A stretch of 64,000 nt of DNA, taken from contig OY720348.1 in assembly GCA_963082975.1 (NCBI GenBank), positions 15,186,078 through 15,250,077 of the forward strand. Reading direction: 5' to 3'. Numbering within the stretch: position 1 is the first letter of the stretch; every line of letters starts with the position of its first letter. Below the pieces are notes generated by a model. That model did no database searches. It was not told where the DNA came from and saw only the letters and a list, made by a program, of their open reading frames with translations. A program made the position numbers and the translations under genes. Source of the DNA: Labia minor (Eukaryota > Arthropoda > Insecta > Dermaptera > Spongiphoridae). Positions 1 through 11,290 of the stretch are shown here, piece by piece.

Positions 1-364
1 TAAAACTCTATAAACTGTATTTGAACCATATTTGTTTAGTACTAAACTAGTGTATAATATTTGTAATGAACCTTTATAAATAAAATCTAATGCTATCTTA
101 ATCATAATAAGATTTTTCAATTCATATATTCATTTGGTCTGCTGCAATTTAAATTAAATCCTAATAAGACCTTTGTTACTAAAAGTTTGACCCCTCTGAA
201 TACATCATACTAAATTCATAGGGTACATTTCATATATTGATATTTTTCATTTTTATATTTCTATTTATCTAAATATTATTGGATCACAATTTATTATTAT
301 TATTATTATTATACTTTAATTTATCTTATCTTATTATACTAGTAAAAATTATATATATATATAT

Positions 365-1510
365 ATTTGTATTTTTGAAATATTATACCAATCGAAGGAT
401 TTTTTTGAAATTCACACAATAGATCAGAGGTTCTCAACCTTTCAGGCTCTGTGCCCCCCTTAGAACACTGATGTGAGGTCACGCCCCCCTCCCCACCGCA
501 TACAATAAAATGAAAACAGTTTACCTTTTTACCGACCGACGATAGTAAGGGAGGTATTGTTTTCACACCAAATTTCACATGTGGAGATTTTTACATATCT
601 CCACGAATCATGCATTTTCTAAACAGAAAAAAGTATTTTTAGCATGATGTCTGTCCGTCTGTCCGTCCGTCCGTCCGTCTGTCCGTCCGTATAGATGTGT
701 ACAGCCTGAACGGCTCAACCGATTTTGATGAAATTTGGTATATTTACTTAATGCATCAGTGGGATGAATTGATCAACTTTTGGTGCAATTCCGGAAACCG
801 GAAGTGGTAGTATTAGCGATCGACGATAGGAAGGAAAGGGTTATTTTCACACCAAAGGAGATTTTTTTATATATCACCACGAATCATGCACTTTGTATTG
901 GTTTTATCCTCGAGAAAAATCATATTTATTAGTTTTTTCTTGATTTAAAATTATATGACGTCATCCAACCATTCATGACGTCACAGCCTGGTCTTGCATA
1001 TATATTATAAATAAAATAAAATTAAAAATGTTTATATTTATTATTTAAGTATCCATATCTGTTTTTTATTACATTAATAGATATATGAAAATTATTTGAA
1101 ATTGTTTCTGTAGCTTGAAATTAATTTATTTCAAACCGTCGGTCGGTTCGGACCTGGCCACAGGTCAACTTATTTATTTAGGACCATATTGAAAAAAAAT
1201 TGAAAAAAAAAATCGGAAATGTTGGAAAAGTTTGGCCACAAAATCATCTTACATTTTTTGAAAAAAAAAATCGAAAATTTTCAAAAATTTGAGGGAAGAT
1301 GATATGCTTGCGCCCCACATGGTTGAGAACCGCTGCTATAGATAATATTTCTAAAGAAATATCGATCTGTATAGGTTTCAGGAAAAATCATTTTTCTTAA
1401 TTTCAAATAGGAATTTTAATAATAAAAAAAATTGCGCCGGGCAGCGCTTCCTTAAATACAAAATATTATAAATAAAATAAAATTAAAAATATTTATTTTA
1501 ATAATATTTT
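365..1510. repeat. Older dispersed repeat interrupted by the hAT element
   Basis: The flanks of the hAT element (about 365-424 and 1336-1510) read as two halves of one repeat. The intact version of the join can be seen, in the other orientation, at 23620-23740 and partly at 13505-13590 (AATTTCAAAAAAATTCTT, GTGTGAATTT). The right half carries GCGCCGGGCAGCGCTTCC (1433), whose reverse complement recurs at 23460-23480. Confidence 0.5.
425..1335. mobile_element. hAT-type non-autonomous element (MITE), family 1
   Basis: Ends are inverted: CAGAGGTTCTCAACC on the left and GGTTGAGAACCGCTG on the right, the classic hAT terminal form. Flanking 8-bp direct repeats CAATAGAT (417-424) and CTATAGAT (1336-1343) agree at 7 of 8 positions. 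No transposase was found. The interior carries a (GTCC)n tract, a copy of the dispersed repeat described at 44594 and 62505, and the AACCATATTGAAAAA-type module shared with the other hAT MITEs in this window. Confidence 0.8.
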
Positions 1511-1918
1511 GTGATCAAATTACGAAATAGATATTATGTTATATCCACAGGCACTGTCTTTAGGTGCATTAATACGTACGTTTAAGGGCTGTATGTTTTA
1601 TGACTATTTTCTTTTTAATTTATGTTCTATTAAATTATTTGAAATTGTTTCATATATTTTGTCGTTTATTTATTTTAAATAATAATTTTAATCTTCAATA
1701 TTCATAGTTCATAAAGAATAATTTTTTTAAAGTACCGAGCCGCGGCTCGGTGAACCAGGTACTTATTAATAAAACGGCTAATATAAATAAATTCTTGTAT
1801 ATGCAATTTTTTTTTTAAACTCTAATTTTTTTCTCATGACTATATTCATCTATTATAGGGATTCCAAATTCTATTTGCTGATTTATTTATAAAAAAAATA
1901 TTTCAAAATCAAACATAC

Positions 1919-4900
1919 CTTCATAAATGATGGGCTCCTTCTCTCGAAAATAGGTGAGTGCCGGAAAGTTCTTGATTCCATAATGTTTTGCAAGTCGTTT
2001 ATCATTAATTTTAACAAAGTCTACCCCAAAGGTATCCGTATCATCATCAATTTTTTCAAGTTCAGCAAGAACTTTATCGCAAGTGATGCAACTTCGAGCA
2101 TCTGAAAAAAAGAAACATTAACCATTTTATTTATTTAGTTGAATATAGGCTACTTTATTTCATTCACTAGCAGAAACAATCCTATTGTGTGTTTTAAAAT
2201 TTACATAATTGTTTATAAATAATATTCTGGGTCAGAAGCTGTTCTCCAATATGCATTGGATGGGTGTGGTTTATAAAATATATACTAAAACTATCGTCAG
2301 AGGCGAGTGTGATATATAAACACAAAGTTAAATATTGCTAATATCAAATAACGGCTTTAGTTTATATATCACTAAAAATAAAAATAAATTAAAAAAAAAA
2401 ATCTCAAAATAGAATTCAAAAACAACAAGTTGATTTTTATTAATCACTAGCTGCTCGGCGCTCTTCACACCTAGGCAGGGGTGGGGGTTCTCCCCCCTGT
2501 ACTCCCGTAGTGATGCATATTATTTTGTATGTAATAGTTAAATTTTTATTTATTTTATTATAATTCGAATATTCAAATCTTCATTTTATTTTTTAATTCT
2601 TTTGTTATCTTCTTTTATTTATTTTTTCATTTAATTATAAACTATATTATATATTATTTATAGTGTATGTTATAATAAGATACAATTACCTAAATCGTCA
2701 TTTTATTGTACTTTTATTATTATAATTGGACAAATGGTGTATAATGATATGTAAAGAAATCTAAATATAGAGAGATGAGACATTTTTATAAAAAAACCAA
2801 AAAACTAACTTATTTAACGTTATATAAACCTAAAGATATACTTGAAATATAAACATTTAATAAAATAAATATTAATTGTATTATTATTAAATAAAGGATG
2901 AATTAATTTGTCTATTTTTTTTGTTTATCAAGAGTCTACAACTCATTCCCCTTCTTAAGTGGTTAAGATGAACCTGATTCGAAAAGATCTTACAACAAAA
3001 TAAACTACTATGACTCAATAATTATCTAATAAATTATATTAAATAAATAAATGACTCATCTTGTTGCTATTATAAAATTCTACCCAATCCATATTAGTTA
3101 TTTGATAAGATTATTTTCAATATATATGATTCTATAGCAGTGATTCTTAACCTTTTGTTTTACCGCGGCACACTTTTGACGGTTTAAAAATTTGGCGGCA
3201 CACAAAGAAAAAGATAAGTGTAAAAGTTATTTACTTATATATCTGAGCCTGATCGCAAAAAACATTTTACCTTTTTTTTAGAACCATATTGAAAAAATTG
3301 AAAAAAAGTCAGCAATTCATCCATAAACTTTGTCAGACTTATAGAAAAATTATTTTAACAGGGGTGGGCACACTTGGTGATACTTAAATCCATATTGAAA
3401 AATCGAAATATTTAAGAGCCTGGTCGCAAAAACATTTTACCTTTTTTTTTAAGGACCATATTGAAAAAGTTGAAAAAAAAGTCGAAAATATTTAAGAGCC
3501 TGATCGCAAAAACATTTTACCTTTTTTTAGGAACCATATTGAAAAAAAGTCGGAAATGTTTAAGAGACTGAAAAAACATTTCACCTTTTTTTAGGAATCA
3601 TATTGAAAAAAAGTCGGAAATGTTTAAGAGACTGATCGAAAAAACATTTCACCTTCTTTTTTACATACATATATAATAAATAAGTACTTTTTCTTTATTT
3701 GAACTTTCCATTTGTAAAATTTGGCGGCACATTTTGAAAATCTCGCGGCATACATGAGTGCTGCGGCAGAGTGGTTGAGAATCACTGTTCTATAGTATAA
3801 ATTACGTCTTTTAAAATATAATAATAATAATTTATTTTACTAATACTAATACTTTAGTAACCCGGGAGGCCAAGAAATAAACCTAATTTAAATCTGTGCA
3901 AAATATAGGGTATTCAAATGATAATTATATATTTTATATTTGAAATAAAAATAAAATGGTATATGATATCAACATTCTTGTTTTTTTGTTTTATTTATTT
4001 TAAGTATTTGTCATATATAATTTAAAATAACTGCCTTTACATTTTTGAAATATTGAAATATCAGTTTGTAGCTCACTTTCTGCAATTATTTCACCAATAA
4101 CAAAATCAATCTTAGCTTTAACGCTATCTATTGTTTCTTATTATCATAAACTCAAAGAAAAAAATTCAATGGAATTATATCGCATTACAATGTATATTTT
4201 ATTAATATATATATTCAATTAATTATATTAAATCGGAATTTCGGAGATTACACGATCACTAAATTTTTCTCTCCGATAATTGATTGTGTCGTGAGATGCA
4301 TGTCCTTTTTTAGCTCTTTTGAAGCTCCATTATCGTTATCAAAAACATTACATCTCCAGATTATAAGCTACACCAAACTAATACTACATACAAATGTCAA
4401 TTTTGGTAGCGATCGAGAAAAAAAACATTGACAGCAATATTGCCGTTTTCTGAATATAATATATAAAATGTCTATGATTTTTTTTCTATCGATATGATTA
4501 ATTTTATAATCAGTTTAAAAAAAAGAGTCATTTAGTAAATTCGTAGAATGACAGATGCCACTATCAAATTTGACAACGATCAGACGATTAGTTACGGCAT
4601 TTTTACTGAAACATTTTGTTGTTTTCAATACAATGAAATTGCATGAATTGAGCTGTGAATTCGTTTCCACCGTACTCCCCAGACCTGGCTCCAACCACTA
4701 TTTTCTATTTGCAGATCTCAGGAAAATGTTTTTTTCTTAATTATTCTGTGAACTTATCGAATGACTTGTTAAAATGCCTTCTCTTTGACTTGCGGCGTGC
4801 TGAATAATTTTCAAAAAAAATTTTGCTGTGCTTAGAAGATAAATAAAAAATTTTATGGTAAATTCTCTAAGCCATCCATCAATATATCCAAATTCTCCAA

Positions 4901-7900
4901 TCGTTGAATGTGCATGATCATTTATTTAAAATATTATTTATTGTCAGTTTGTTCATTAATTTCAATATCATTTGAAATTATTATCTCTCCTTTTTAGTGT
5001 ATCATTGAATTATTTATTTATTAAATACCTTCATCTTCTTCTATATAAATAAGGCTTATATATATTTATATTCTTATTTTATAGAATATCTCTCTATACA
5101 TTTATATAAATATTTGTCTTGGCAAGCTCGTGGTATTCCGACATTATTATTTTCACACCTTTACTTCTATTATCTTTAAATATTTGAAAAAAAAATATTT
5201 TAATATTTTAAACAAAAAGAAAATATATCTATATCCTTCACATAGACAATAATATATTAATAAATAATAGTATTTTAAGAATTACATCTCTTAATTTTTT
5301 TTTTAATCAAACAAAAATAATTAACTGTTTAATTTTTATATAATTTCATAAAATAAAAACAAATAATCTTTCTATTTCTATTCTCATGGAATCTAAAAGT
5401 GTTGGTTTTATTTACAATCCAAATGATTTATAAATAATAACTAATCTAGCATATTTTACTCAGATAAACATAATGTTAATCACAAATGCACAATCAGGCA
5501 ACAAGTCAAAATATGTTATAATAATCAAATATAAAAAAACAATGGTCATTTTCTCTAGGTTTCTTTTCTTTTACTTGGACATCATTCCAGAAATGTTAAA
5601 TTATATGAAAAATTAAAAAAAAATGTTAATAAGTGGACTATATTTTAGGTATACAAAAAATATATAATAGAGTATAAATATAATAACCTCTTTAACTAAA
5701 AAAATTCAAAATATAAATTATAAAATTAAAAAATTTTCAAAAATATTATTGTTTTTATATTTTCTATCTATCTTTGTAGCTGAATTCGGAAGCTCATGGC
5801 CGCAGTAGCTACATTCCTCCAACTATCCGTACCCTGAGCCACCTCTTTTCTCCCAATATCCTGTAACCGCCCATTGTAACCACCTCGATTGTATGACTCT
5901 ATGTTTGGAGATGCTGAGAGGTCATCTAATTTCTCGTTATGCAATCTCCGGCATTCCTCTGTGATCTCATCTTTTTTCGGTCCATAAATTTTACAAAGAA
6001 TTTTATTTTTTCATTCTATTATTGTTTCCTAAAGTCACGGACCACGTCTCATACTAAGATTATATTTCTTAAGGTTGATGTCATAATATACGGCAAAATT
6101 GATCTTACAAGGTAGGAATTTTCGTTATAATCATATAACCATATATATAAATATATACAGATCCATTTCTAAAAATGATATTTTTGGATAATGAAAGTCT
6201 ATATTTTAATTATTATTTTTTAATTCTGTTGAAATTTCTGAATCGAAATTTTAAATAAAAAAATATAACTGATATTTCTAATTGTGATTAAAATCAATAT
6301 AAAGGTAAATGAAAATATTCTACAGTAATTTGAAGAAACAAATAAAAGAATATTATTATTATTATTATTTTAATGGGATTGTGTAAATAGAATTTTATTA
6401 AATTGTTTTTGTATAAATTTAGTAGATTATAATAATATGCTTGAAATATTCATCATGTGAAATGAAACATAAATTAATTTTTTATTTTTAATAGTAATAT
6501 AATTGAAATTTGTAATTTTCTATTCCAATGTGTGTTTACTTTGATTTTTTTTTTAATGTTCAATATCAATTGTTCAAATTGGAAAAAAGAATGTCAATAA
6601 AAAAATATTTATGGAGTGAAAGGGGTGAAATGATGTTATGAGAAAATGAAAGAAGGAAGTAACTTGAAGATGTTCGGTCTGGTTGTCTTTTCTAATGTTC
6701 CGCTTAAGTGGCATTTGGCCACGTTTGATATATTTCGAGGCTAAGTCTCGTGAATGTTGTGTAGCATGTGATGAATGTTCCAAGTGGATGTCTGGCACGT
6801 GCATTCATAGGATGACACGTGGCTTTTCTAATCGGGAGTGTGGTTCTTTTGGAAGCAATCGGTTCGAACTGTACATGTGAATTCAGATTTTTACAGCTTC
6901 AAACAGATCGTGAAATCAGAGGAAAGGAGGGTGATTCAAGCATTCGAATGCAAGTTGTAATGTTGGGGTTGCCAAATGCCAATAGGCCTAAAAATGTCAG
7001 AGGTGCGCGCGTCGAGTGCTGAAAGCTCAGCCATCTTGAAATCTCGCCCGAGCAACCTTTTTAGGCAATGCCCACACCTAGAATAGCTCGGCTGCGTAAC
7101 GTAACACGTTTATCTCACCAACAATTATCTCAACACCAAACTGACAGATGTCTGCCCATCTGCAATTTACCCTGAATATTGACCCAAGCCGTTGAAGAAG
7201 AGAATCGACACCCGAATAAGGAATACCAAGAATGAACCCTCGGACCACAAAATTTTATCCGGGGATAAAGCCGGCCATTCACTTAATCATTGGATGAGAA
7301 TGGACGATGACCACGTGCACCTTGTGTCGCTCCCACCTAGCTGAGGAGATGCACCTTCACGAGGTGCAAGTGCAGGTGAAGTAGGGTGCAGATACTAGCA
7401 CTATCTCGTTGGTTTCATAACCTCGCCTACACTTTAGATTTAACGTGGAGCGTATGCCTTGACGACCGATTGGGGTTCTTGCCAAAATAACTCGTGGCAG
7501 GCTAAATGCGGTCAGGGCTCTCTGTTAATATTGTCCATTGGTCTCCCGGGATCCTGACAAACTGGGATGGTTCACCCCCGCAAGGCGGCGACGGTCGCCA
7601 CCTGCAAACCGAGACAAGGACGAAATAGACATGCCCGAAAAGAATTAATTAATCCTATTGGATTGGTTGTCAAACTTAAAACTTGAAACTTGAATGGGAA
7701 AAAAAAACATATCGTTTATGGAAGTAAAGTTAGTAAACACAAAATAAGGGAAAGGTTGAACAAAGACAAACGATCCATCTTCAGGGTACACTTACACCAG
7801 AACACAGCCACAAAATCCTTTTCGTTTAGAACTCGCTCGAGCTGTTTAGCTGTTACTTCTTCGATGACAGATTCGGCCTGCTTGGTGGCTTGTTTGGCCT

Positions 7901-7973
7901 GTCCAGTAGCCGCGGCACACGCCAGGAACACGACCGCGACGTGCCACCAGCCATTCCCCCTCGGAGCAAGCAT
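1919..7973 (-). CDS. Secreted/ER thioredoxin-fold protein, first two coding exons (partial)
   Basis: Seen: two minus-strand exons. Exon 1 (7796-7973) starts with MLAPRGNGWW followed by a hydrophobic stretch ending in a small-residue cleavage region (ACAAATGQA), a typical signal peptide. It continues with VIEEVTAKQLERVLNEKDF and ends in phase 1 at a GTAAGT donor. Exon 2 (1919-2101, acceptor TTTTTTTCAG, donor GTATGT) joins in frame to give FWYARSCITCDKVL, then DFVKINDKRLAKHYGI and FPALTYFREKEPIIYEG. The W-Y-A-R-S-C-I-T-C segment sits where thioredoxins carry W-C-x-x-C, and FPAL matches the cis-proline loop. Known: this fold acts in disulfide exchange or protein binding. Inferred: an ER or secreted protein, possibly with several thioredoxin-like domains, since only about one domain is inside the window. 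An in-frame upstream Met at 8060 exists, but the Met at 7973 fits a signal peptide better. The intron is 5.7 kb and filled with repeats. I do not recognise a gene name. Confidence 0.75.
2440..2520. repeat. Dispersed repeat head (CTAGCTGCTCGGCG)
   Basis: A short GC-rich block, ACTAGCTGCTCGGCGCTC followed by GGGGTGGGGGTTCTCCCCCC, stands in AT-rich DNA. It resembles the GC-rich heads of the dispersed repeats at 1433, 23460 and 37900. The family is not identified. Confidence 0.3.
3138..3787. mobile_element. hAT-type MITE, family 2, with internal tandem repeats
   Basis: Terminal inverted repeats CAGTGATTCTTAACC and GGTTGAGAATCACTG are flanked by a perfect 8-bp target-site duplication TTCTATAG (3130-3137 and 3788-3795). 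The interior holds about five imperfect copies of a 65-80 bp unit. Each has AAACATTTTACCTTTTTT, ACCATATTGAAAAA and, in most copies, a TTTAAGAG(A/C)CTGATCG block. A short piece near 3313 (CCATAAACTTTGTCAG) recurs at 15583. No coding capacity. Confidence 0.88.
4552..4860 (+). pseudogene. mariner transposase C-terminal remnant
   Basis: Conceptual translation across frames gives [11 protein letters not shown], then a FADLRKM segment and downstream lysine-rich text. This matches the catalytic third-aspartate region (PPYSPDLAP) and what follows it in mariner transposases. Frames are broken and no terminal repeats were found. It lies in intron 1 of the thioredoxin-fold gene. Confidence 0.5.
5775..6012 (-). 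pseudogene. Non-LTR retrotransposon (LINE) ORF2 C-terminal fragment
   Basis: Read on the minus strand it gives ILCKIYGPKKDEITEE, RLHNEKLDDLSASPNIE and, near the end, DSWRNVATAA. This parallels the common post-RT segment of jockey/RTE-like ORF2 (LRxIYGP...WR...N.EL..LY..P.I). It is similar to the fragment at 16960-17117, so both probably come from related elements. Indels and lack of a start show it is dead. Confidence 0.55.
6660..7680. other. GC-rich island inside intron 1, unidentified
   Basis: About 1 kb of balanced base composition inside the first intron of the thioredoxin-fold gene, flanked by very AT-rich DNA. It contains a potential hairpin (CTTGCCA and TGGCAGG around 7480-7505) and dyads around GCACCTTCACGAGGTGC near 7350. 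No convincing long coding frame or known RNA was recognised. It may be an old GC-rich transposable element, a LINE untranslated region, or conserved regulatory DNA next to the promoter. Confidence 0.3.
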
Positions 7974-8200
7974 GCTTTGCCGCTCGTGGCCGCGCACGCA
8001 CTCGGCACGGCGGACCTGCAGGAAAGAAACCCCTCCTCGACGACGACGTGCCGCGCACACTCACCACTCAAGGACGTCGCTTTGGAGTCGCCAAGGACAG
8101 TTTGGGAATCCTTTGGTTCCTTTACCACCCCATTAATCAGGGTCAGACATCTCCCGAGTGACCGACCTCCTTTGCAAGATCATGGACGGATCGAGCATTC
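7974..8200 (-). promoter_or_regulatory. GC-rich, CpG-rich 5' flank of the thioredoxin-fold gene
   Basis: The sequence just upstream of the first coding exon is strikingly richer in G+C and CpG (for example CGACGACGACGTGCCGCG around 8040) than the AT-rich surroundings. This fits a 5' UTR or promoter of a CpG type. No TATA box was identified. Overlapping open frames here on both strands are a by-product of the low stop-codon density in GC-rich DNA. Confidence 0.35.
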
Positions 8201-8420
8201 CCCCACCACCTTAATTCTTAAATTGTCTAGTACAATCAAACACCCGATACAAACAACAAATCTAATTTTTAATCCAACTAGACAACCAGAGACGAATTAA
8301 TTTCATTAACATACATAATTCATAAATATTCAAGTAAACATTTATTAATATAAACAAATCATTTTCAAGTTTCCATTTCCTCCTAAAAATAGAATGATAA
8401 AAATAATAACAGAATGATTT

Positions 8421-8451
<31 letters not shown>

Positions 8452-9557
8452 CAATTAGTAAAAATTAGTTATTAATGGATATACAATCAATTACAAAAAA
8501 GAAGCTATTATTGTTAATTAATTAATATAAAAATTGATAAAAATTAAAATACTACTAATACTATTGCTTGAATATTATAGACATTTTAAAATATCAATTT
8601 AAATGGATATGCAATTATTATTATGCAGTTTTGTATAATATTAATGATATTATTTTTAGCTAAACATAAAATTAGAAGGAGACAAAACATTTTTATATAA
8701 ATATTAACTAAAAAATATTTCAGAAATAGATAGAAACAAACAAGAATAAATTTTTGTTTTATTTGATTTGTAAAGAAATTGAACTCTTTCTATTTGATTA
8801 TTTATTCGAACTAAATCAAACAGATCAATCAGAAATCATTTTTATATGAATAAAATAATAAATAAATATATCTCAACGAAAGAGACTGGCAAATGAAAAC
8901 CTGCTACCAGATTAGTAGATAAAAACAATAAATAAATAATTTTATTTGTAGAGGGCTTTGGGTTAAATAAATTAATAATTCAATAAAGAATAACAAAAAT
9001 TATAGAGATTGGAAATTGTTACTTATACTTTCTATTATAAAAAAGATTTTGTCCATATTTTGATTAGAATTAAAAAAAAAATTACTTTCATGAACTTACA
9101 ATTAGTTTTAGAATAAAAATAATTTTTTTTAGAATTTTTCATGGCTGTCCTTCTGTTTGTTTATAACTATAAATATTATAAATATATATATTGATATTTT
9201 ATATTGAATATGCAGAGGAGAAAACGTTCATTTATTTTGGTTTAAAAAAAGTAGCATATCTACCAATATAGAGTTCACACATAAACAGACATCATCATGT
9301 TAAAAATGTAGTATTACGACATTGAAACATAAAGAAATACTCAAATATTATTAATATTATTATAACATAATTCTTTTGTACTCTTACTTACATAACATTA
9401 GTAGTTTAAGAAAATTAAATAATAAGAAATAATAATATAAAATGTAAAGTAAAGTGTGATGTATCACATTATAATATGTAGAAATATATAATATTAATTA
9501 ATTGATAAAATTTAAAAATAAAATTTCAATATTAATAAAAATAAATATTAATGATGA
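8201..9557. other. AT-rich intergenic stretch without recognised features
   Basis: Only short AT-rich and simple-sequence DNA, including an (AT)n run at 8420. No coding frame, RNA gene or repeat copy was recognised. Confidence 0.6.
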
Positions 9558-9559
9558 TA

Positions 9560-10227
9560 CGAGATTAGTTCAAAAGAAAAAGTGAATTTTGAATTATTTC
9601 GAAAAATATTTATTTATTCATCAATATCCATTTTGTCCCCTTCAAAGTAATTCCCCTCAGATATAATGCACTTATGCCACCGCTTCTTCCAATCGTTGAA
9701 TCACTTCTGAGATGCGCTTTTCGGTAAGGTCATCAGCTCGTTCTTCGATTCCGACTTTATCTCATCCATTGTGGCAAAACGCTTTCCTTTCATTGGTCTC
9801 TCCAGTTTTAGGAATAGCAAAAGTCGCAGAGAGACAAATCTGGTGAATACGGTGGTTGAGGCATGAATACGGTGTTGTTTTTGTCTAAAAAATCACGAAC
9901 AAGCAATGATGTGTGACCTGATGCATTATCGTGATGCAGAATCCATGATTTGTTTTTCCACAATTCCAATCGTTTGAGCCGTATTGCTTCACGCAAACGT
10001 TGCATAACTTTCTTGTAGTATTCCTTATTTTTTTTTAGGTAAAAAATAGAAGAACTCACAAAACGTGACTAACTTTTTTAGTTGTCAAAAACAAACTACT
10101 AATCCAAAATGGCTAATAATGTCAATATATGAGAAACATGTGTACCAAAATAACAATAAATTTCGATAATCGAATATACACAGCCGGCGAAAATTCAAAA
10201 TTCACCTTTTCTTTTGATCATACTTCG
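9560..10227 (-). mobile_element. Deleted mariner element with transposase fragment
   Basis: It is bounded by TA at 9558-9559 and 10228-10229. Both ends resemble CGAGGTCTGTTCAAAAGAA of the element at 43455. The minus strand carries a piece of mariner transposase at about 9808-10040: [26 protein letters not shown] (second catalytic Asp region), then PPYSPDLSLCDF. The expected C-terminal text continues to about 9600 in broken frames (KGKRFATMDEIKSES; NDWKKRWHKCI). At 668 bp it is about half the usual 1.3 kb, so the N-terminal half is deleted. Confidence 0.8.
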
Positions 10228-10548
10228 TATGATCGTTACATACAAATTTTCTATAAATTTCCATATACTACCAAAGAGATTCAGGAGTAAATTAATATTC
10301 AATTAAACCTATTCAAAAATTTAATTTAAAATAGATTAACTATTTATCTATAGTATATTAATTCTGTTCACTTTAAAATTAAAAGTCTCTTTGTATATGG
10401 ACTCTATTTAATTGGTTTCCATTTATCATGTATTAAAATCTTAATGTGCTATTTTCTTATTTTCACTTCATTTTTTTTTAATTAAATCAATAAATTAATA
10501 CTATATATCGTATTTATAAGAGTTATCAGGACACTAAATATTCTATAT

Positions 10549-10769
10549 CAGGGGTGTCTAAACTATGACCATTTGAGGGCCACATTGCAAAAAAAAATAT
10601 GCTGGGCCGCACATAAATATCATTTTACCTTTTTTTTAGAACCATATTGAAAATTTTAAAAAGTCGGAAATATTTAAAAGTTTGATCCCAAAATCATTTT
10701 ACCTTTATTTTTTTTTAAGATTTAAATATTTCCATAATTTGCGTTTGGGCTGCAGTTTAGACACCCCTG
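10549..10769. mobile_element. hAT-type MITE, family 3 (221 bp)
   Basis: Inverted ends CAGGGGTGTCTAAACT and AGTTTAGACACCCCTG are flanked by a perfect 8-bp target-site duplication TTCTATAT (10541-10548 and 10770-10777). The interior repeats the ATTTTACC and AGAACCATATTGAAAA module seen in the hAT elements at 425 and 3138. Confidence 0.88.
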
Positions 10770-11100
10770 TTCTATATTATATTCATAATTTGACATTATT
10801 TAGGCTCTGAATGATGTAAAGTGAAGGTAAAGTAAAGTTCGAGGGCCACATTGCAAAAAAAATATGCTGGGCCGCAGATAAATATCATTTTACTTTTTTT
10901 TTAGAACCATATTGAAAAATTTAAAAAAGTTGGAAATACTTAAAAGTCTGATCCCAAAATCATTTTACCTTTTTTTTTTAAGATTTAAATATTTCCATAA
11001 TTTGCGTTTGGGCCGAAGTTTAGACACCTCTGTTCTATATTATATTCATAATTTGACTTTATTTGGGCTCTGAATAATGTAAAGTGAAGCTAAAGTAAAG
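10575..11100. repeat. Tandem duplication of hAT MITE plus flank (unit about 265 bp)
   Basis: The block starting at GAGGGCCACATTGC (10575), running through the right MITE end and its flank to GTAAAGTGAAGGTAAAG, is repeated directly from 10841 to about 11100. The second copy lacks the left MITE terminus, so it is a segmental tandem duplication and not a second insertion. Substitutions between copies show it is not recent. Confidence 0.8.
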
Positions 11101-11165
11101 ATATATATATAAAGAAAAGGACTATAGGATTTTTGAGTTTCAGTATTTCTTTGTGTTTTTAATAT

Positions 11166-11290
11166 AACATACCGGGACCCCGAGCCTCGGCTCGGTACTT
11201 AAGTTAAAAAAAAATGATTCATTATTATTGGGTTTGGCTGGTAATATTAATACCTGGGACACCGAGCTGTCGCTCGACCCTTTAAAAAAT
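11166..11290. repeat. GC-hairpin dispersed repeat, most complete copy
   Basis: GGGACCCCGAGCCTCGGCTC forms a short palindromic core (CCGAGCC/GGCTCGG). It is followed by GTACTTAAGTT, an A-rich run, GGGTTTGGCTGGTAATATT and a second GC block, ACCTGGGACACCGAGCTG. Partial copies are at 1733-1770, 12150-12185, 12685-12735 and 17808-17890. Family unknown; possibly short MITEs. Confidence 0.5.

Noticed and set aside
3240-3660. Regular repeats suggesting a CRISPR-like array
   Set aside because: Units are imperfect, contiguous and confined to a hAT MITE in a eukaryotic genome; there are no spacers.
8016-8064. Possible 49-nt micro-intron upstream of the thioredoxin-fold start (donor GTGAGT, acceptor TTTCCTGCAG on the minus strand)
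   Set aside because: Both sites look good, but 49 nt is near the lower limit and nothing conserved tells whether it is spliced; left out of the model.
7690-8300. Plus-strand open frames of up to 148 codons over the GC-rich island
   Set aside because: They overlap the minus-strand signal-peptide exon, show no domain and result from low stop-codon density in GC-rich DNA.
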